Shown here: positions 29,061 through 37,079 of the stretch, piece by piece
How the letters are laid out: every line of letters begins with the position of its first letter
Numbering within the stretch: the stretch's first letter is position 1
Source of the DNA: Bifidobacterium magnum
GTDB taxonomy: Bacteria; Actinomycetota; Actinomycetes; Actinomycetales; Bifidobacteriaceae
NCBI RefSeq assembly: GCF_000741255.1
Contig: NZ_JGZB01000006.1
Span: 41,581 to 105,580 of the forward strand
DNA: 64,000 nucleotides
Direction: 5' to 3'
Made by a program: the position numbers and the translations under genes
Notes under the pieces: model-generated
Databases searched by the model: none
What the model saw: only the letters and a program-made list of their open reading frames with translations
What the model was told of the DNA's origin: nothing

Positions 29061-29378
29061 ATGCCAGGTTGGATTTGGTGGATTCTCGCGTTCTTCATGA
29101 TTCTCATGGTGGTGATCGGCGCGGTCTATGTGCTGCGCCACGCCATGTCCGCCATGCGTGTCATTTCGCGTGTGGGTGCCGAAGCGGGCAAACGGACCGA
29201 GGCCATGTCGTTGCATACCAACGCCAAGGCCGAGGTGGAGCCTCCATTGTTCACGCAGCCGCTTCGCAAAGCTTCGCGCGAATACGCGGATGCGCATGCC
29301 GAAGTGATCGAACGCAAGGAAGCGCGGCAGAACCGTTACGCACGTACGTGGGCGCAATGGAGCCAATTCAACAAGTAG
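29061..29378 (+). CDS. Small single-pass membrane protein in the tatA position
   Basis: A 105-residue protein with one N-terminal membrane helix (about residues 3-25, WIWWILAFFMILMVVIGAVYV) and a mostly helical, charged cytoplasmic remainder rich in Ala, Glu and Arg. It sits between pafBC and helY, exactly where mycobacteria carry tatA-tatC. The general plan (short helix, then amphipathic helix) recalls TatA. It lacks the TatA FG motif hinge, and no tatC follows, so I do not call it TatA. A GGAGG lies 10 bases upstream of the ATG. The function is unknown. Confidence 0.65.
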   Translation: MPGWIWWILAFFMILMVVIGAVYVLRHAMSAMRVISRVGAEAGKRTEAMSLHTNAKAEVEPPLFTQPLRKASREYADAHAEVIERKEARQNRYARTWAQWSQFNK

Positions 29379-29395
29379 TTAAGAAGTAAAGGACT

Positions 29396-31984
29396 ATGGC
29401 CAAGCATCGTCACCATTCATCTGAGCCCAATTATGATTCCGAATCGTCTCCAATGAGCGCCGCAGACCGTTACGCCCATTTCCAGGAAGTCAAACGACGC
29501 CGCGAGTCCGTGGCGCAAAAGTTCGCCGACCGTATGCCGTTCGACCTTGACGACTTCCAAATGGACGCCAATCTCGCCCTGGAGCACGGATCCAATGTGC
29601 TGGTGGCCGCGCCTACGGGCGCCGGCAAAACAGTGGTTGCCGACTTCGCCGTATACCTCGCGCAGCAGCATAACGCCAAAGCCTTCTACACCACGCCCAT
29701 CAAGGCGCTGAGCAACCAGAAATACCATGATCTGGTAGCCATCTACGGTCCCGACAAGGTCGGTCTGCTCACGGGCGACACGTCCATCAACTCCGAAGCG
29801 GACATTGTGGTGATGACCACCGAAGTGTTGCGCAACATGTTGTATGAGAACTCGACAACACTGCAGGCGCTGCGCTACGTGGTGCTGGATGAAGTCCATT
29901 ACCTTGCCGACCGTTTCCGCGGACCGGTGTGGGAAGAAGTGATCATCCATTTGCCCAAATCCGTACGCATTGTGGGACTGTCGGCGACCGTGTCCAATGT
30001 GGAGGATTTCGCCAAGTGGATCACGTCCGTGCGCGGGGACACGAAGCTCGTGGTTTCCGAACACCGTCCCGTGCCGCTGGACCAATACGTTCTCGTGCAG
30101 AAGAACGAACACACCGAACCGGAAGTCATCGACCTGTACCGGCGTGACGCGCGCGGAGACCAGACCACGAAACTCAACGGGCACCTGGTAAGCCGCATGG
30201 ACCAGCTCAACCATGACGCCATGCGCAAGATTCCCGCGCGCAACCGCCATGAGCGCAGGCGCGGCAGGTCCCGCGACGATCGCCGCCAAATGGGGCAGCG
30301 CTATATTCCCAAACGCTGGGCCGTGGTGGATGAGCTTGATTTCCTGCACATGTTGCCGGCCATTTATTTCATTTTCTCCCGGACCGGTTGCGATATCGCC
30401 GTCGAGCAGTGCCTGCGCGCCGGATTGCGCCTGACCACGGATGAAGAAGTGGTGCGCATCCGGCAAATCGTCGACGAAATGATCCAGGGCCAGCTCACGC
30501 ACGACGACCTGAAAACGCTGGAGTTCACGAAATTCCGTTACGCGCTGGAAGAGGGCTTCGCCGCGCACCACGCGGGCATGGTGGCCCTGTTCCGCCAAAT
30601 TGTGGAGCGCCTGTTTGAAGAAGGCCTTATCAAGGTGGTGTTCGCCACCGAGACGCTTGCGCTGGGCATCAACATGCCGGCGCGCAGCGTGGTGATCGAG
30701 AAGCTGGAAAAGTATGACGGCACGGGCGTTGTGGCGCTCACGCCGGGGGAGTACACCCAGCTGACGGGACGCGCCGGGCGAAGGGGCATCGACACCATCG
30801 GCAACGCCATCGTGGTGGACAACCGCGATTTCAAGCCGGAAGTCGCCGCGTCGCTGTCAAGCAAGCGCGTGTACCCGCTGCACTCGAGCTTCCGCCCGAC
30901 CTTCAACATGGCTGTGAACCTGCTCAATTCCAGCGACTATGAAATGGCCCGTTCCACACTGGACCATTCATTCGCCCAGTGGGAAGCCAACGAGTCTTCC
31001 TGGAAGCTTGAGGCCAATATCGACACGCTCAAGCATTCGTTGCAAGGCTATGAGCGCGCTTTTGCCTGCGAATATGGCGATTTCGAGGAGTTCATGCGCT
31101 TGCGCATGGAATTGTCCGACTTGCAGAAGAATGAGCGCCGACGCCTCAAGCATACGGAGTTCCCCTCGGCAAAGGCCCGTTCCCAGGCGTTCCGCCGTCT
31201 GGATGACGACATCGCGTTGATCAAGCAGGACCTTGCCGACCATCCGTGCAACCAATGCCCGGATTTGCAGGAACATTTGCGTTGGGGCCACCGTTGGGCC
31301 CGCGAGCAGCGTGAGCTGGCGCGCATGGAGGAACGTTACGAAACGCGTACCGGATCCGTGGCCCGGCAGTTCGACACGATCTGCAATATCCTCGCTTCCT
31401 TGGGATATCTGGTCCAGGAACGTCATGGTGACCGTCTTGACTACACGTTGACGGCCAAGGGACAGCTGTTGCGCAGGCTGTATAGCGAACGCGACCTGCT
31501 CTTGGCGGAGGCCATTACACAAGGTCTGTTCGACGACTTGGACTCGGCGCAGCTGGCAAGTGTCCTGTCGGCGCTGATTTACGAGTCGCGCCGTACGGAA
31601 AGCAACGAACCGCGCCGGTATCCGGGTGGCGTGAGCGGCAAGATCGCCATCGCCACGAGCAAGCTGTCCCAGCTTGACGAGCGCCTTGCGGTGCGCTGTG
31701 AGGACGCCGGCCTCAACGTGGACTTCGTGCAGCCGTTGGACATGGGCATTGTGGACATCACGTTCGACTGGGCGAGCGGAGAGACACTCTCCGGGATTCT
31801 TGAGGACACCGAGTTGACGGGCGGCGATTTCGTGCGCAACAGCAAACGTCTTGCGGACATGTTGCAGCAGATCGCCGTGGCGCGTCCATACTTGGGCGAG
31901 CATGCGGACCATATCGCCGATGCAGCGGGCGAGGCGTTCGACCAGGTCAACCGCGGCATTGTGGCGTATTCGGGCGTCGACTAA
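29396..31984 (+). CDS. helY: HelY-type Ski2-like DEAD/DEAH RNA helicase
   Basis: An 862-residue superfamily 2 helicase of the Ski2/Mtr4 group, expected to unwind RNA or to assist its turnover. Walker A APTGAGKT is at about residues 72-79 and the DEVHYL box near 165. SAT in GLSATVSNVEDF is motif III, and the C-terminal QLTGRAGRRGIDT is motif VI. A basic insertion (RNRHERRRGRSRDDRR) falls between the RecA domains. The C-terminal DSHCT-like domain fills the last 250 residues. It starts 18 bases after the small membrane protein. Location next to pafBC mirrors Rv2092c in mycobacteria. Confidence 0.9.
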   Translation: MAKHRHHSSEPNYDSESSPMSAADRYAHFQEVKRRRESVAQKFADRMPFDLDDFQMDANLALEHGSNVLVAAPTGAGKTVVADFAVYLAQQHNAKAFYTTPIKALSNQKYHDLVAIYGPDKVGLLTGDTSINSEADIVVMTTEVLRNMLYENSTTLQALRYVVLDEVHYLADRFRGPVWEEVIIHLPKSVRIVGLSATVSNVEDFAKWITSVRGDTKLVVSEHRPVPLDQYVLVQKNEHTEPEVIDLYRRDARGDQTTKLNGHLVSRMDQLNHDAMRKIPARNRHERRRGRSRDDRRQMGQRYIPKRWAVVDELDFLHMLPAIYFIFSRTGCDIAVEQCLRAGLRLTTDEEVVRIRQIVDEMIQGQLTHDDLKTLEFTKFRYALEEGFAAHHAGMVALFRQIVERLFEEGLIKVVFATETLALGINMPARSVVIEKLEKYDGTGVVALTPGEYTQLTGRAGRRGIDTIGNAIVVDNRDFKPEVAASLSSKRVYPLHSSFRPTFNMAVNLLNSSDYEMARSTLDHSFAQWEANESSWKLEANIDTLKHSLQGYERAFACEYGDFEEFMRLRMELSDLQKNERRRLKHTEFPSAKARSQAFRRLDDDIALIKQDLADHPCNQCPDLQEHLRWGHRWAREQRELARMEERYETRTGSVARQFDTICNILASLGYLVQERHGDRLDYTLTAKGQLLRRLYSERDLLLAEAITQGLFDDLDSAQLASVLSALIYESRRTESNEPRRYPGGVSGKIAIATSKLSQLDERLAVRCEDAGLNVDFVQPLDMGIVDITFDWASGETLSGILEDTELTGGDFVRNSKRLADMLQQIAVARPYLGEHADHIADAAGEAFDQVNRGIVAYSGVD

Positions 31985-31993
31985 AGCGGTGAG

Positions 31994-32032
31994 TATTCCA
32001 TGCCTTCCAGCCCGTTTGGAAGGCATGGAATA
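31994..32032 (+). terminator. Long hairpin after helY
   Basis: A perfect 15-bp stem TATTCCATGCCTTCC / GGAAGGCATGGAATA with a 9-base loop lies nine bases after the helY stop. Only a short T run (ATTTG) follows, so termination efficiency is uncertain. It isolates helY from rbpA. Confidence 0.7.
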
Positions 32033-32087
32033 ATTTGCACGTCCGAACTGTTCTGTAGCTTGGAATCGTTACTATGAGGAGGAAATT

Positions 32088-32435
32088 ATGGCGGAACGTA
32101 GTCTTCGCGGCATGAGTATTGGTGCCAAGTCCCTGGAATCGGACGACAATGTCGATTTCGCCGCTCGCAGCGAAGTGGCGTACGTGTGCCCGAAGGGCCA
32201 CCGTACCATCCTTCCGTTCGCGCAAGGAGTGGAAGCGCCGCACGAGTGGGAATGCCGTTGCGGCCAGACGGCGCACCGTGAGGACGCCAATGGGGAAGAG
32301 GCCGACGAGATTACCAAGCCGACGCGTACGCACTGGGACATGCTGCTCGAACGCCGTTCGGAGAAGGAACTGGCCGAACTTCTGGAGAAGCGTCTGCAGA
32401 TGCACCGCGACGGATGGTTCCCGGATTACGAGTGA
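32088..32435 (+). CDS. rbpA: RNA polymerase-binding protein RbpA
   Basis: A 115-residue actinobacterial transcription factor that binds the principal sigma factor and the polymerase beta subunit and stabilises open promoters. The N-terminal tail has RSLRGMSIGAKSLESDDNV. The zinc-binding core uses the cysteines of YVCPKGH and WECRCGQ. The C-terminal sigma-interaction domain ends THWDMLLERRSEKELAELLE then LQMHRDGWFPDYE. A very strong GAGGAGG ribosome binding site suggests high expression. Restricted to actinobacteria, it supports the taxonomic placement. Confidence 0.93.
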   Translation: MAERSLRGMSIGAKSLESDDNVDFAARSEVAYVCPKGHRTILPFAQGVEAPHEWECRCGQTAHREDANGEEADEITKPTRTHWDMLLERRSEKELAELLEKRLQMHRDGWFPDYE

Positions 32436-32476
32436 CCGTACTTTTCTTGGCGTATATAGGGGAGTGTGACCAATTT

Positions 32477-33190
32477 ATGACGCAACATCCACGGCGTGTT
32501 GTCCTGTTGGATCTTGATGGAACGTTGACCAAATCGGATCCGGGCATCATAGGATGTGCTATCAAGGCATTCGAAGAGTTGGGCGAACCGGTTCCCAGCC
32601 AGCATGAATTGCACCAGTTCATCGGACCGGCCATTGTGGAATCCATGAAGCGCAACCATATTCCCGAGGACCGTCTGGATGATGCGGTACGCATTTACCG
32701 CCATTATTACAGCGATGTCGCCACCTTCGACGACCCGATGCATCCCGGCCACAAGGTTCCCGGATGCCTGTACAACAGCGTTTTTCCAGGCATTCCCGAG
32801 CAGCTCAAGAAGTTGCGCGACGCGGGATATTATCTGGCGGTGGCCACGTGCAAGCCGGAATACCAGGCCGTTCCCGTATGCGAGCATTTCGGCATCGACA
32901 AGATGGTCGACGGCATTTATGGGGCTAGCCGCGACAATTCCAGGCTCGACAAGGACCAGGTCATCGAATATGCCTTCGAGCACATCGGCTTTGACAAATC
33001 CGCCGGAGACAAGGCGCTGATGGTTGGCGACCGTTGGACCGACGCCGACGGCGCGCGCGCATGCGGACTGGATTGCTTGGGCTGCGGCTGGGGCTACGCG
33101 AATCCCGGCGAGCTCAAGGAACACGGATGCTACCGTGTCATCGATCATGTCGACGAACTTGCGCCGGCCGTGATGGAGTATTTCAAGTAA
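32477..33190 (+). CDS. HAD-family phosphatase (phosphoglycolate phosphatase-like)
   Basis: A 237-residue HAD hydrolase. Motif I is VLLDLDGTLTKSDPG (both catalytic aspartates), motif II ATCKPEYQ has Thr in the expected place, and motif IV MVGDRWTDADGARACG supplies the metal-binding aspartates. The cap domain lies between motif I and II. This layout is that of Gph/PgmB-like phosphatases, so small phosphate esters are likely substrates; the exact one is unknown. The ATG at 32477 is preferred by homology, although the ribosome binding site is weak. It follows rbpA by 41 bases and is closed by a good terminator. Confidence 0.85.
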   Translation: MTQHPRRVVLLDLDGTLTKSDPGIIGCAIKAFEELGEPVPSQHELHQFIGPAIVESMKRNHIPEDRLDDAVRIYRHYYSDVATFDDPMHPGHKVPGCLYNSVFPGIPEQLKKLRDAGYYLAVATCKPEYQAVPVCEHFGIDKMVDGIYGASRDNSRLDKDQVIEYAFEHIGFDKSAGDKALMVGDRWTDADGARACGLDCLGCGWGYANPGELKEHGCYRVIDHVDELAPAVMEYFK

Positions 33191-33205
33191 TACCTGTGCA
33201 ACATG

Positions 33206-33234
33206 AAAGTGCCGCCATTGTGCGGCACTTTTTA
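33206..33234 (+). terminator. Rho-independent terminator of the HAD gene
   Basis: A 10-bp stem AAAGTGCCGC / GCGGCACTTT with a 6-base loop runs into TTT, 15 bases after the stop codon. Confidence 0.9.
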
Positions 33235-33368
33235 TCAACCCATAATTATCCGATAATGAACGTTATGTCAGATTGGATAAACGGTTGCACTCCCCGTACG
33301 GTCTTCTGACTGTCTTATATATATCCGTGTCATCAATCGACTGTCCATGTCAGGATCCATTGAAATAT

Positions 33369-33396
33369 AAAAATGGCCGGAATCATTTCCGGCCAT
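33369..33396 (-). terminator. Terminator of the 120-aa membrane protein gene
   Basis: A 10-bp stem ATGGCCGGAA / TTCCGGCCAT followed on the minus strand by a T run (AAAAA on the plus strand at 33369-33373). Between this and the HAD terminator (33235-33368) I see no gene. Confidence 0.85.
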
Positions 33397-33414
33397 ACAT
33401 ATGCGTACGTAATT

Positions 33415-33777
33415 TCAGATCGCCTTGCGCAACGTCTCGTCAATTTGCGAGTACATCGCGCGCCGCGCCTGCAGATACATGAGTGTCAATTGCGCGAACA
33501 CGAGTACCACCGCGACGATGGCGCTTATCCGGCCCAGCTGCTCATAGGTGTGCCGGCTCGCCGCCGCCATGGAATCCCTGCTGCCCAAAAACAGCACGTA
33601 TGGAATGGCGAACAGCACACACGACATCACATGCGCGCCGACCATCGTCCAGCTGACAGGATGCACGGGACGGTTCCTGTCCCCCACATAATGGCTATTC
33701 CATACGCATGACGCGCACACGACAATGGCGCACAGCGCGCCGAGCATCCAGATGATCGCCGGTAAAACGTTGTTCAT
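33415..33777 (-). CDS. Hypothetical membrane protein, 120 residues
   Basis: A small protein with three hydrophobic helices (about 5-26, 43-66 and 83-104). It carries a periplasmic-side segment VWNSHYVGDRNRPVHPVSW after the first helix and a short charged C-terminus QARRAMYSQIDETLRKAI. I do not recognise a family. The ATG has GGGGAGAG as ribosome binding site, and a good terminator follows the stop, so it appears to be a stand-alone gene. It is not obviously linked to the FHA gene downstream on the same strand. Confidence 0.7.
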   Translation of the reverse strand: MNNVLPAIIWMLGALCAIVVCASCVWNSHYVGDRNRPVHPVSWTMVGAHVMSCVLFAIPYVLFLGSRDSMAAASRHTYEQLGRISAIVAVVLVFAQLTLMYLQARRAMYSQIDETLRKAI

Positions 33778-33844
33778 GCTTCTCTCCCCTTGTGCGCGTG
33801 CTATGCCGGAATTTCATTATCGCATGCGGGTGTGCGCAACACGG

Positions 33845-33880
33845 AAAAAGCCGGCACTGGCACATTGCCAACGCCGGCTT
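33845..33880 (-). terminator. Terminator of the garA-DUF881 operon
   Basis: Stem AAGCCGGC / GCCGGCTT with an inner partially paired loop, and a run of T on the minus strand (AAAAA at 33845-33849 on plus). It lies 15 bases beyond the FHA gene stop. Confidence 0.85.
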
Positions 33881-33894
33881 ATGGTGATACGGAA

Positions 33895-34332
33895 TTACTT
33901 GCGGAACGCCGCGTTCGTGAAGAACACCAGACGGAACTTGCCGATCATGATTTCGTCGCCGTCCTTGAGCACGGCCTCGTCGACACGTTCCCTGTTCACA
34001 TACGTGCCGTTCAGGCTGCCGGAGTCGACGACTTCGTACTTGCCGTCCACGCGGCGGAACTTGGCGTGGGAACGGGATACGGTCGAATCGTCGAGAAGAA
34101 TGTCCGACTTCGGGTCGCGTCCGACGCTCACTTCCTCTTCGTCCAGCAGGTACCTGGAGCCGGAAACGGCGCCTCGCGTGGAAATCAGCAGGGCCGTGTT
34201 GTCGGACAGGCGGGAAATGGTCTGCAAATCTTCCTGAGTGAGCGGACGGTCTCCCGTTGAAGTCACAGGAATATGAATGGCAGGCATGCCAATAATGGTT
34301 GTTTCACCAGCACTTGGAATCGGATCAGTCAT
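33895..34332 (-). CDS. garA: GarA/OdhI-like FHA-domain protein
   Basis: A 145-residue protein with a C-terminal FHA phosphopeptide-binding domain: GRDPKSDILLDDSTVSRSHAKF at 71-92 and the SLNGTYVN loop at 106-113 hold the conserved Arg, Ser, His and Asn. The N-terminal tail carries ETT at residues 10-12. This resembles the ETTSVF segment of mycobacterial GarA and corynebacterial OdhI, which is phosphorylated by PknB/PknG kinases. There it controls 2-oxoglutarate dehydrogenase and glutamate enzymes. The gene is next to DUF881-Sbp-DUF881-pgsA, as Rv1827 is in M. tuberculosis. The target here is unknown. Confidence 0.85.
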   Translation of the reverse strand: MTDPIPSAGETTIIGMPAIHIPVTSTGDRPLTQEDLQTISRLSDNTALLISTRGAVSGSRYLLDEEEVSVGRDPKSDILLDDSTVSRSHAKFRRVDGKYEVVDSGSLNGTYVNRERVDEAVLKDGDEIMIGKFRLVFFTNAAFRK

Positions 34333-34337
34333 AATCG

Positions 34338-35177
34338 CTACTCTACAATCTTTGCGTATGTATAGTCGGGAACACTCTGTACCTCGGTAATTTCTACATT
34401 ATCGGAGGTATCTATGCTTAGAGTAGCACCGAACTTGACAGTTAGCTGAGAACCGACACCGCCCGCCATGTTCACGGCGTTCTGCAGGTTGGCCTGGTTG
34501 CCGATGGCCTTGACCACGTACGGGGTGCTCAGCAACGTCCCGTCGCATTCGAGACCGTTGTTCGTTTGGCGCACATATGTGGACATGACCACGCGCACGG
34601 TGTTGATGGCGATGACTTCCGCGCCGCTGTTGCGCAATTCCTCAATAAGATTGAACATGGTCGCCGCGTCGATATGGCGCTTGCTGCCCTGGGAAATATG
34701 GATGATGATGCCTTTGCCGTGCGCGGGAAGGCGTCCGGCAAGAATGCCGCTTGTCTCCTCGTTTTCCTTGGCGATCTTTTCCGCCTGGGCTTCCTTGTTC
34801 GCCGATTCGCGCAACGAGTTGAGCTGGCGCGTCAATTCCGATTTGCGTTCTTCCAGACTTTGCGCCTGCATGTTGGTTTCGCTGATCAGGCGCGTCAGTT
34901 CCGCCTCGCTCATCGTTTCGTAAGTGACGTCCGTATTGTTGACCTGGATGACATATCCGTATGCGAGCAGCGCGCACAGGCAGGCCACGAGAATGCTGGA
35001 AATCAGTCGTACGCGGAAAGCGCGGCTACGCAGGCTTGTGGCGGGTTTGCGCGCGGTTTTGCGCACCACGGGGAATGTGCCCGTCTGCGTTTTGTCGTTG
35101 CGCCTGTCGCGCACGCGCTGACGCGAGATTTTGGGAATGCGCTCTTCGTGTTCGGGATGCTCATGAGGTTCGCGCAT
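34338..35177 (-). CDS. DUF881 membrane-anchored protein (copy 2 of cluster)
   Basis: A 279-residue protein with a basic cytoplasmic N-terminus of about 55 residues, one membrane helix (LISSILVACLCALLAYGYVI), a coiled coil (about 88-125) and a C-terminal DUF881 domain containing the family motif GKGIIIHIS and EVIAINTVRVVMSTYVR. DUF881 proteins flank the small basic protein in actinobacteria and firmicutes and are thought to sit near the division or sporulation machinery; no biochemical role is established. The start is ATG at 35177 and it lies six bases after the small basic protein stop. Confidence 0.85.
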   Translation of the reverse strand: MREPHEHPEHEERIPKISRQRVRDRRNDKTQTGTFPVVRKTARKPATSLRSRAFRVRLISSILVACLCALLAYGYVIQVNNTDVTYETMSEAELTRLISETNMQAQSLEERKSELTRQLNSLRESANKEAQAEKIAKENEETSGILAGRLPAHGKGIIIHISQGSKRHIDAATMFNLIEELRNSGAEVIAINTVRVVMSTYVRQTNNGLECDGTLLSTPYVVKAIGNQANLQNAVNMAGGVGSQLTVKFGATLSIDTSDNVEITEVQSVPDYTYAKIVE

Positions 35178-35183
35178 GGGGCA

Positions 35184-35516
35184 TCATCCCTTGAAGATGA
35201 ATCGGCGGATGGTGGACACGTTCGAGAAGATGCGGATGCCGAGTACCACGATGACGGCGGTGGTCAGCTGCGAGCCTACGCCCAGCTGGTTGCCGAGCAG
35301 CACGAGCAGCGTCGCGGTGATCACGTTGGAGAAGAACGAGATGACGAACACCTTGTCGGAGAAGCTGCGTTCGAAATAGGCGCGCGCGGCGCCCAACAAT
35401 GCGTCCAGCGCGGCCACGACCATGATCGGTAGGTACGGTTGCAATACCACGGGAATGTCGGGGCGCACGAACACGCCGATCACCACGCCAATAATAAGTC
35501 CTAGTACCGCTGCCAT
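35184..35516 (-). CDS. sbp: Small basic protein (DUF1290, Sbp)
   Basis: A 110-residue membrane protein with three hydrophobic helices: residues 1-18, 26-44 and 54-95 in part. It also has the family signature LPIMVVAALDALLGAARAYFERSFSDKVFV. Sbp homologues in Bacillus lie beside ftsA-ftsZ. In actinobacteria they lie between two DUF881 genes, as here. The molecular function is unknown. The ATG directly follows the stop of the upstream DUF881 gene (TAA-ATG), so the two are coupled. Confidence 0.88.
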   Translation of the reverse strand: MAAVLGLIIGVVIGVFVRPDIPVVLQPYLPIMVVAALDALLGAARAYFERSFSDKVFVISFFSNVITATLLVLLGNQLGVGSQLTTAVIVVLGIRIFSNVSTIRRFIFKG

Positions 35517-36464
35517 TTATTCATCCTTCTTCGCATAAGTCAATGTACCAGCCGCAGCCGCGTCAAGACGGATCGAATTCGATTTTGCCACTACCGGATA
35601 AATTCCCGAGTTACGGAATGAATCATACAACGATTGCAAGTTGCGCTCCCCCATGAACTGGGCCAACGCGTTCTTGTCCCCGATCGCCTGGATCTTGTAC
35701 GGGCTTTCCACGGGCGTGGTTCCCACGAGGATCTGGGAGCCGGCGGTGCGGATGGAAGTGAGCACCCCTACCCTGTTGCCGTTGATGGCCAGGGCTTCCG
35801 CCCCCGCCTGCCAGAACAGCGAGGTGAGCTGTTGGAGGTCTAGGTCGGTGATGACGCGGATGGACGCGTGTTCATTGTTGGCGGACGCGATCGGATCGGA
35901 CAATGTCATGGTGATGCCCGGACCTTCCACGGCGACCAGGCCCGCGGCCAGATCGTTCTTCTGTACGCTTTCGACGAGCGGGTTGGGTGTCCCCTGCGTC
36001 GATTCCTTGTCGATTTGTGTGGTGAGCTGTTTGATGTCGCGCTGCAGGTCGTTGACGTGCGCGGTGCTCGTGGACAGCTCTTTGGACAGCGATACGCGCA
36101 CTTCCTTGCGCGGATCGGATTGCAGGAGCCGTACGAACGCGCAGGAGACGAAGCCCACGGCGATGCATACGAGGAATACGACGATGCGCGTGCCCCAATA
36201 GGTGATGCGGGATTTGGGCTGGCTATACAGGCGTGCGTCCGTGTAGAGCGCGTCAAGAGGCCGGTTGGTCAGGTCGTCGAGCAGTTGCAGGGCCACGTCC
36301 CTGCCCTTGCGCTGGTGCTCGCTGGTGCGCGGCGAGCGTTCCTGGTCCGGGACATGGTAGGATTCGACCGCGAAAATGCCCCGGGAGAATACGGCGCGCT
36401 TGCGTGGCGCCCTGTCGTCTTCATTGACGGGGTATGCCGGGGGCATTTTGTGTTCGTCGTTCAC
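35517..36464 (-). CDS. DUF881 membrane-anchored protein (copy 1 of cluster)
   Basis: A 315-residue paralogue of the gene two positions on. It has a hydrophilic N-terminus of about 88 residues, one membrane helix (TRIVVFLVCIAVGFVSCAFV), a short coiled coil and a DUF881 domain with VEGPGITMTLSDP, ALAINGNRVGVLTSIRT and SPYKIQAIGD. The annotated start is a GTG at 36464, three bases after the pgsA stop. An ATG six codons later is an alternative, and neither has a clear ribosome binding site. Paired DUF881 genes around Sbp are an ancient actinobacterial arrangement. Confidence 0.83.
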   Translation of the reverse strand: MNDEHKMPPAYPVNEDDRAPRKRAVFSRGIFAVESYHVPDQERSPRTSEHQRKGRDVALQLLDDLTNRPLDALYTDARLYSQPKSRITYWGTRIVVFLVCIAVGFVSCAFVRLLQSDPRKEVRVSLSKELSTSTAHVNDLQRDIKQLTTQIDKESTQGTPNPLVESVQKNDLAAGLVAVEGPGITMTLSDPIASANNEHASIRVITDLDLQQLTSLFWQAGAEALAINGNRVGVLTSIRTAGSQILVGTTPVESPYKIQAIGDKNALAQFMGERNLQSLYDSFRNSGIYPVVAKSNSIRLDAAAAGTLTYAKKDE

Positions 36465-36467
36465 GTG

Positions 36468-37076
36468 CTAGCGCCGGTCCTTTACGATCAGCTCGATGCC
36501 CTGGCGCAGGTAGATGATGCCGGCCAGCCAGTACAATGCGATGCCCCAGACGGCGCAGGCGATGGCGAACAAATGGAGCATGTGCAGCGGCGGCAGCGCG
36601 GGATTGATTTCCGCCACCATAAGCGACACGATGGCCACCATCAGCACGGCGGTACCCGCCTTGCCGACAAAATGCACGGGCAACGGGCCGTAATCATGTT
36701 GCGCCAGGACGAGGATGAGCACGCCCATGGTTACGTCGCGCAGCGCCACGAACACGAGCATCCACCAGGGGATGACGCGCCCCACGCATAGGGCGAGCAC
36801 GCTGCAGAAAATAAGCAGGCGGTCCGCGATCGGGTCGAGGATCTGCCCCAGCTTGCTGACCTGGTTGAACTTGCGCGCAACCAGGCCGTCAAGCCCGTCG
36901 GATGCAGCAGAGACGGCCAGCAGGACAAGCGAAGCAATCATCATGTGCTTCACTACCAAGTACGCGATAATGGGGATCGACAGGATGCGGAACATGCTGA
37001 TGACGTTCGGCACCGTGAATACCACGTTGCGGGCTTCTGGACTATATTTTCTCTGTACAACCATAGATTTTGTCAT
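36468..37076 (-). CDS. pgsA: CDP-alcohol phosphatidyltransferase, probable phosphatidylglycerophosphate synthase
   Basis: A 202-residue membrane enzyme with the complete CDP-alcohol motif, DGLDGLVARKFNQVSKLGQILDPIADR, containing all catalytic aspartates and the arginine. It starts with NVVFTVPNVISMFRI, typical of PgsA, and has four to five helices. It most likely makes phosphatidylglycerol phosphate from CDP-diacylglycerol and glycerol 3-phosphate, or cardiolipin in some actinobacteria. Synteny with M. tuberculosis pgsA2 (Rv1822) beside DUF881 supports the family. It begins three bases after the hisG stop. Confidence 0.85.
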   Translation of the reverse strand: MTKSMVVQRKYSPEARNVVFTVPNVISMFRILSIPIIAYLVVKHMMIASLVLLAVSAASDGLDGLVARKFNQVSKLGQILDPIADRLLIFCSVLALCVGRVIPWWMLVFVALRDVTMGVLILVLAQHDYGPLPVHFVGKAGTAVLMVAIVSLMVAEINPALPPLHMLHLFAIACAVWGIALYWLAGIIYLRQGIELIVKDRR

Positions 37077-37079
37077 TTA

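Noticed and set aside
29061..29378. TatA
   Set aside because: Position fits tatA of mycobacteria, but the FG hinge motif is missing and no tatC follows.
32043..32055. Second LexA box (CGAACTGTTCTG) before rbpA
   Set aside because: The half-sites are separated by one base instead of four, so it does not fit the operator.
33235..33368. Small gene starting at ATG near 33256
   Set aside because: Short, low-quality frame between two terminators, without ribosome binding site or protein-like composition.
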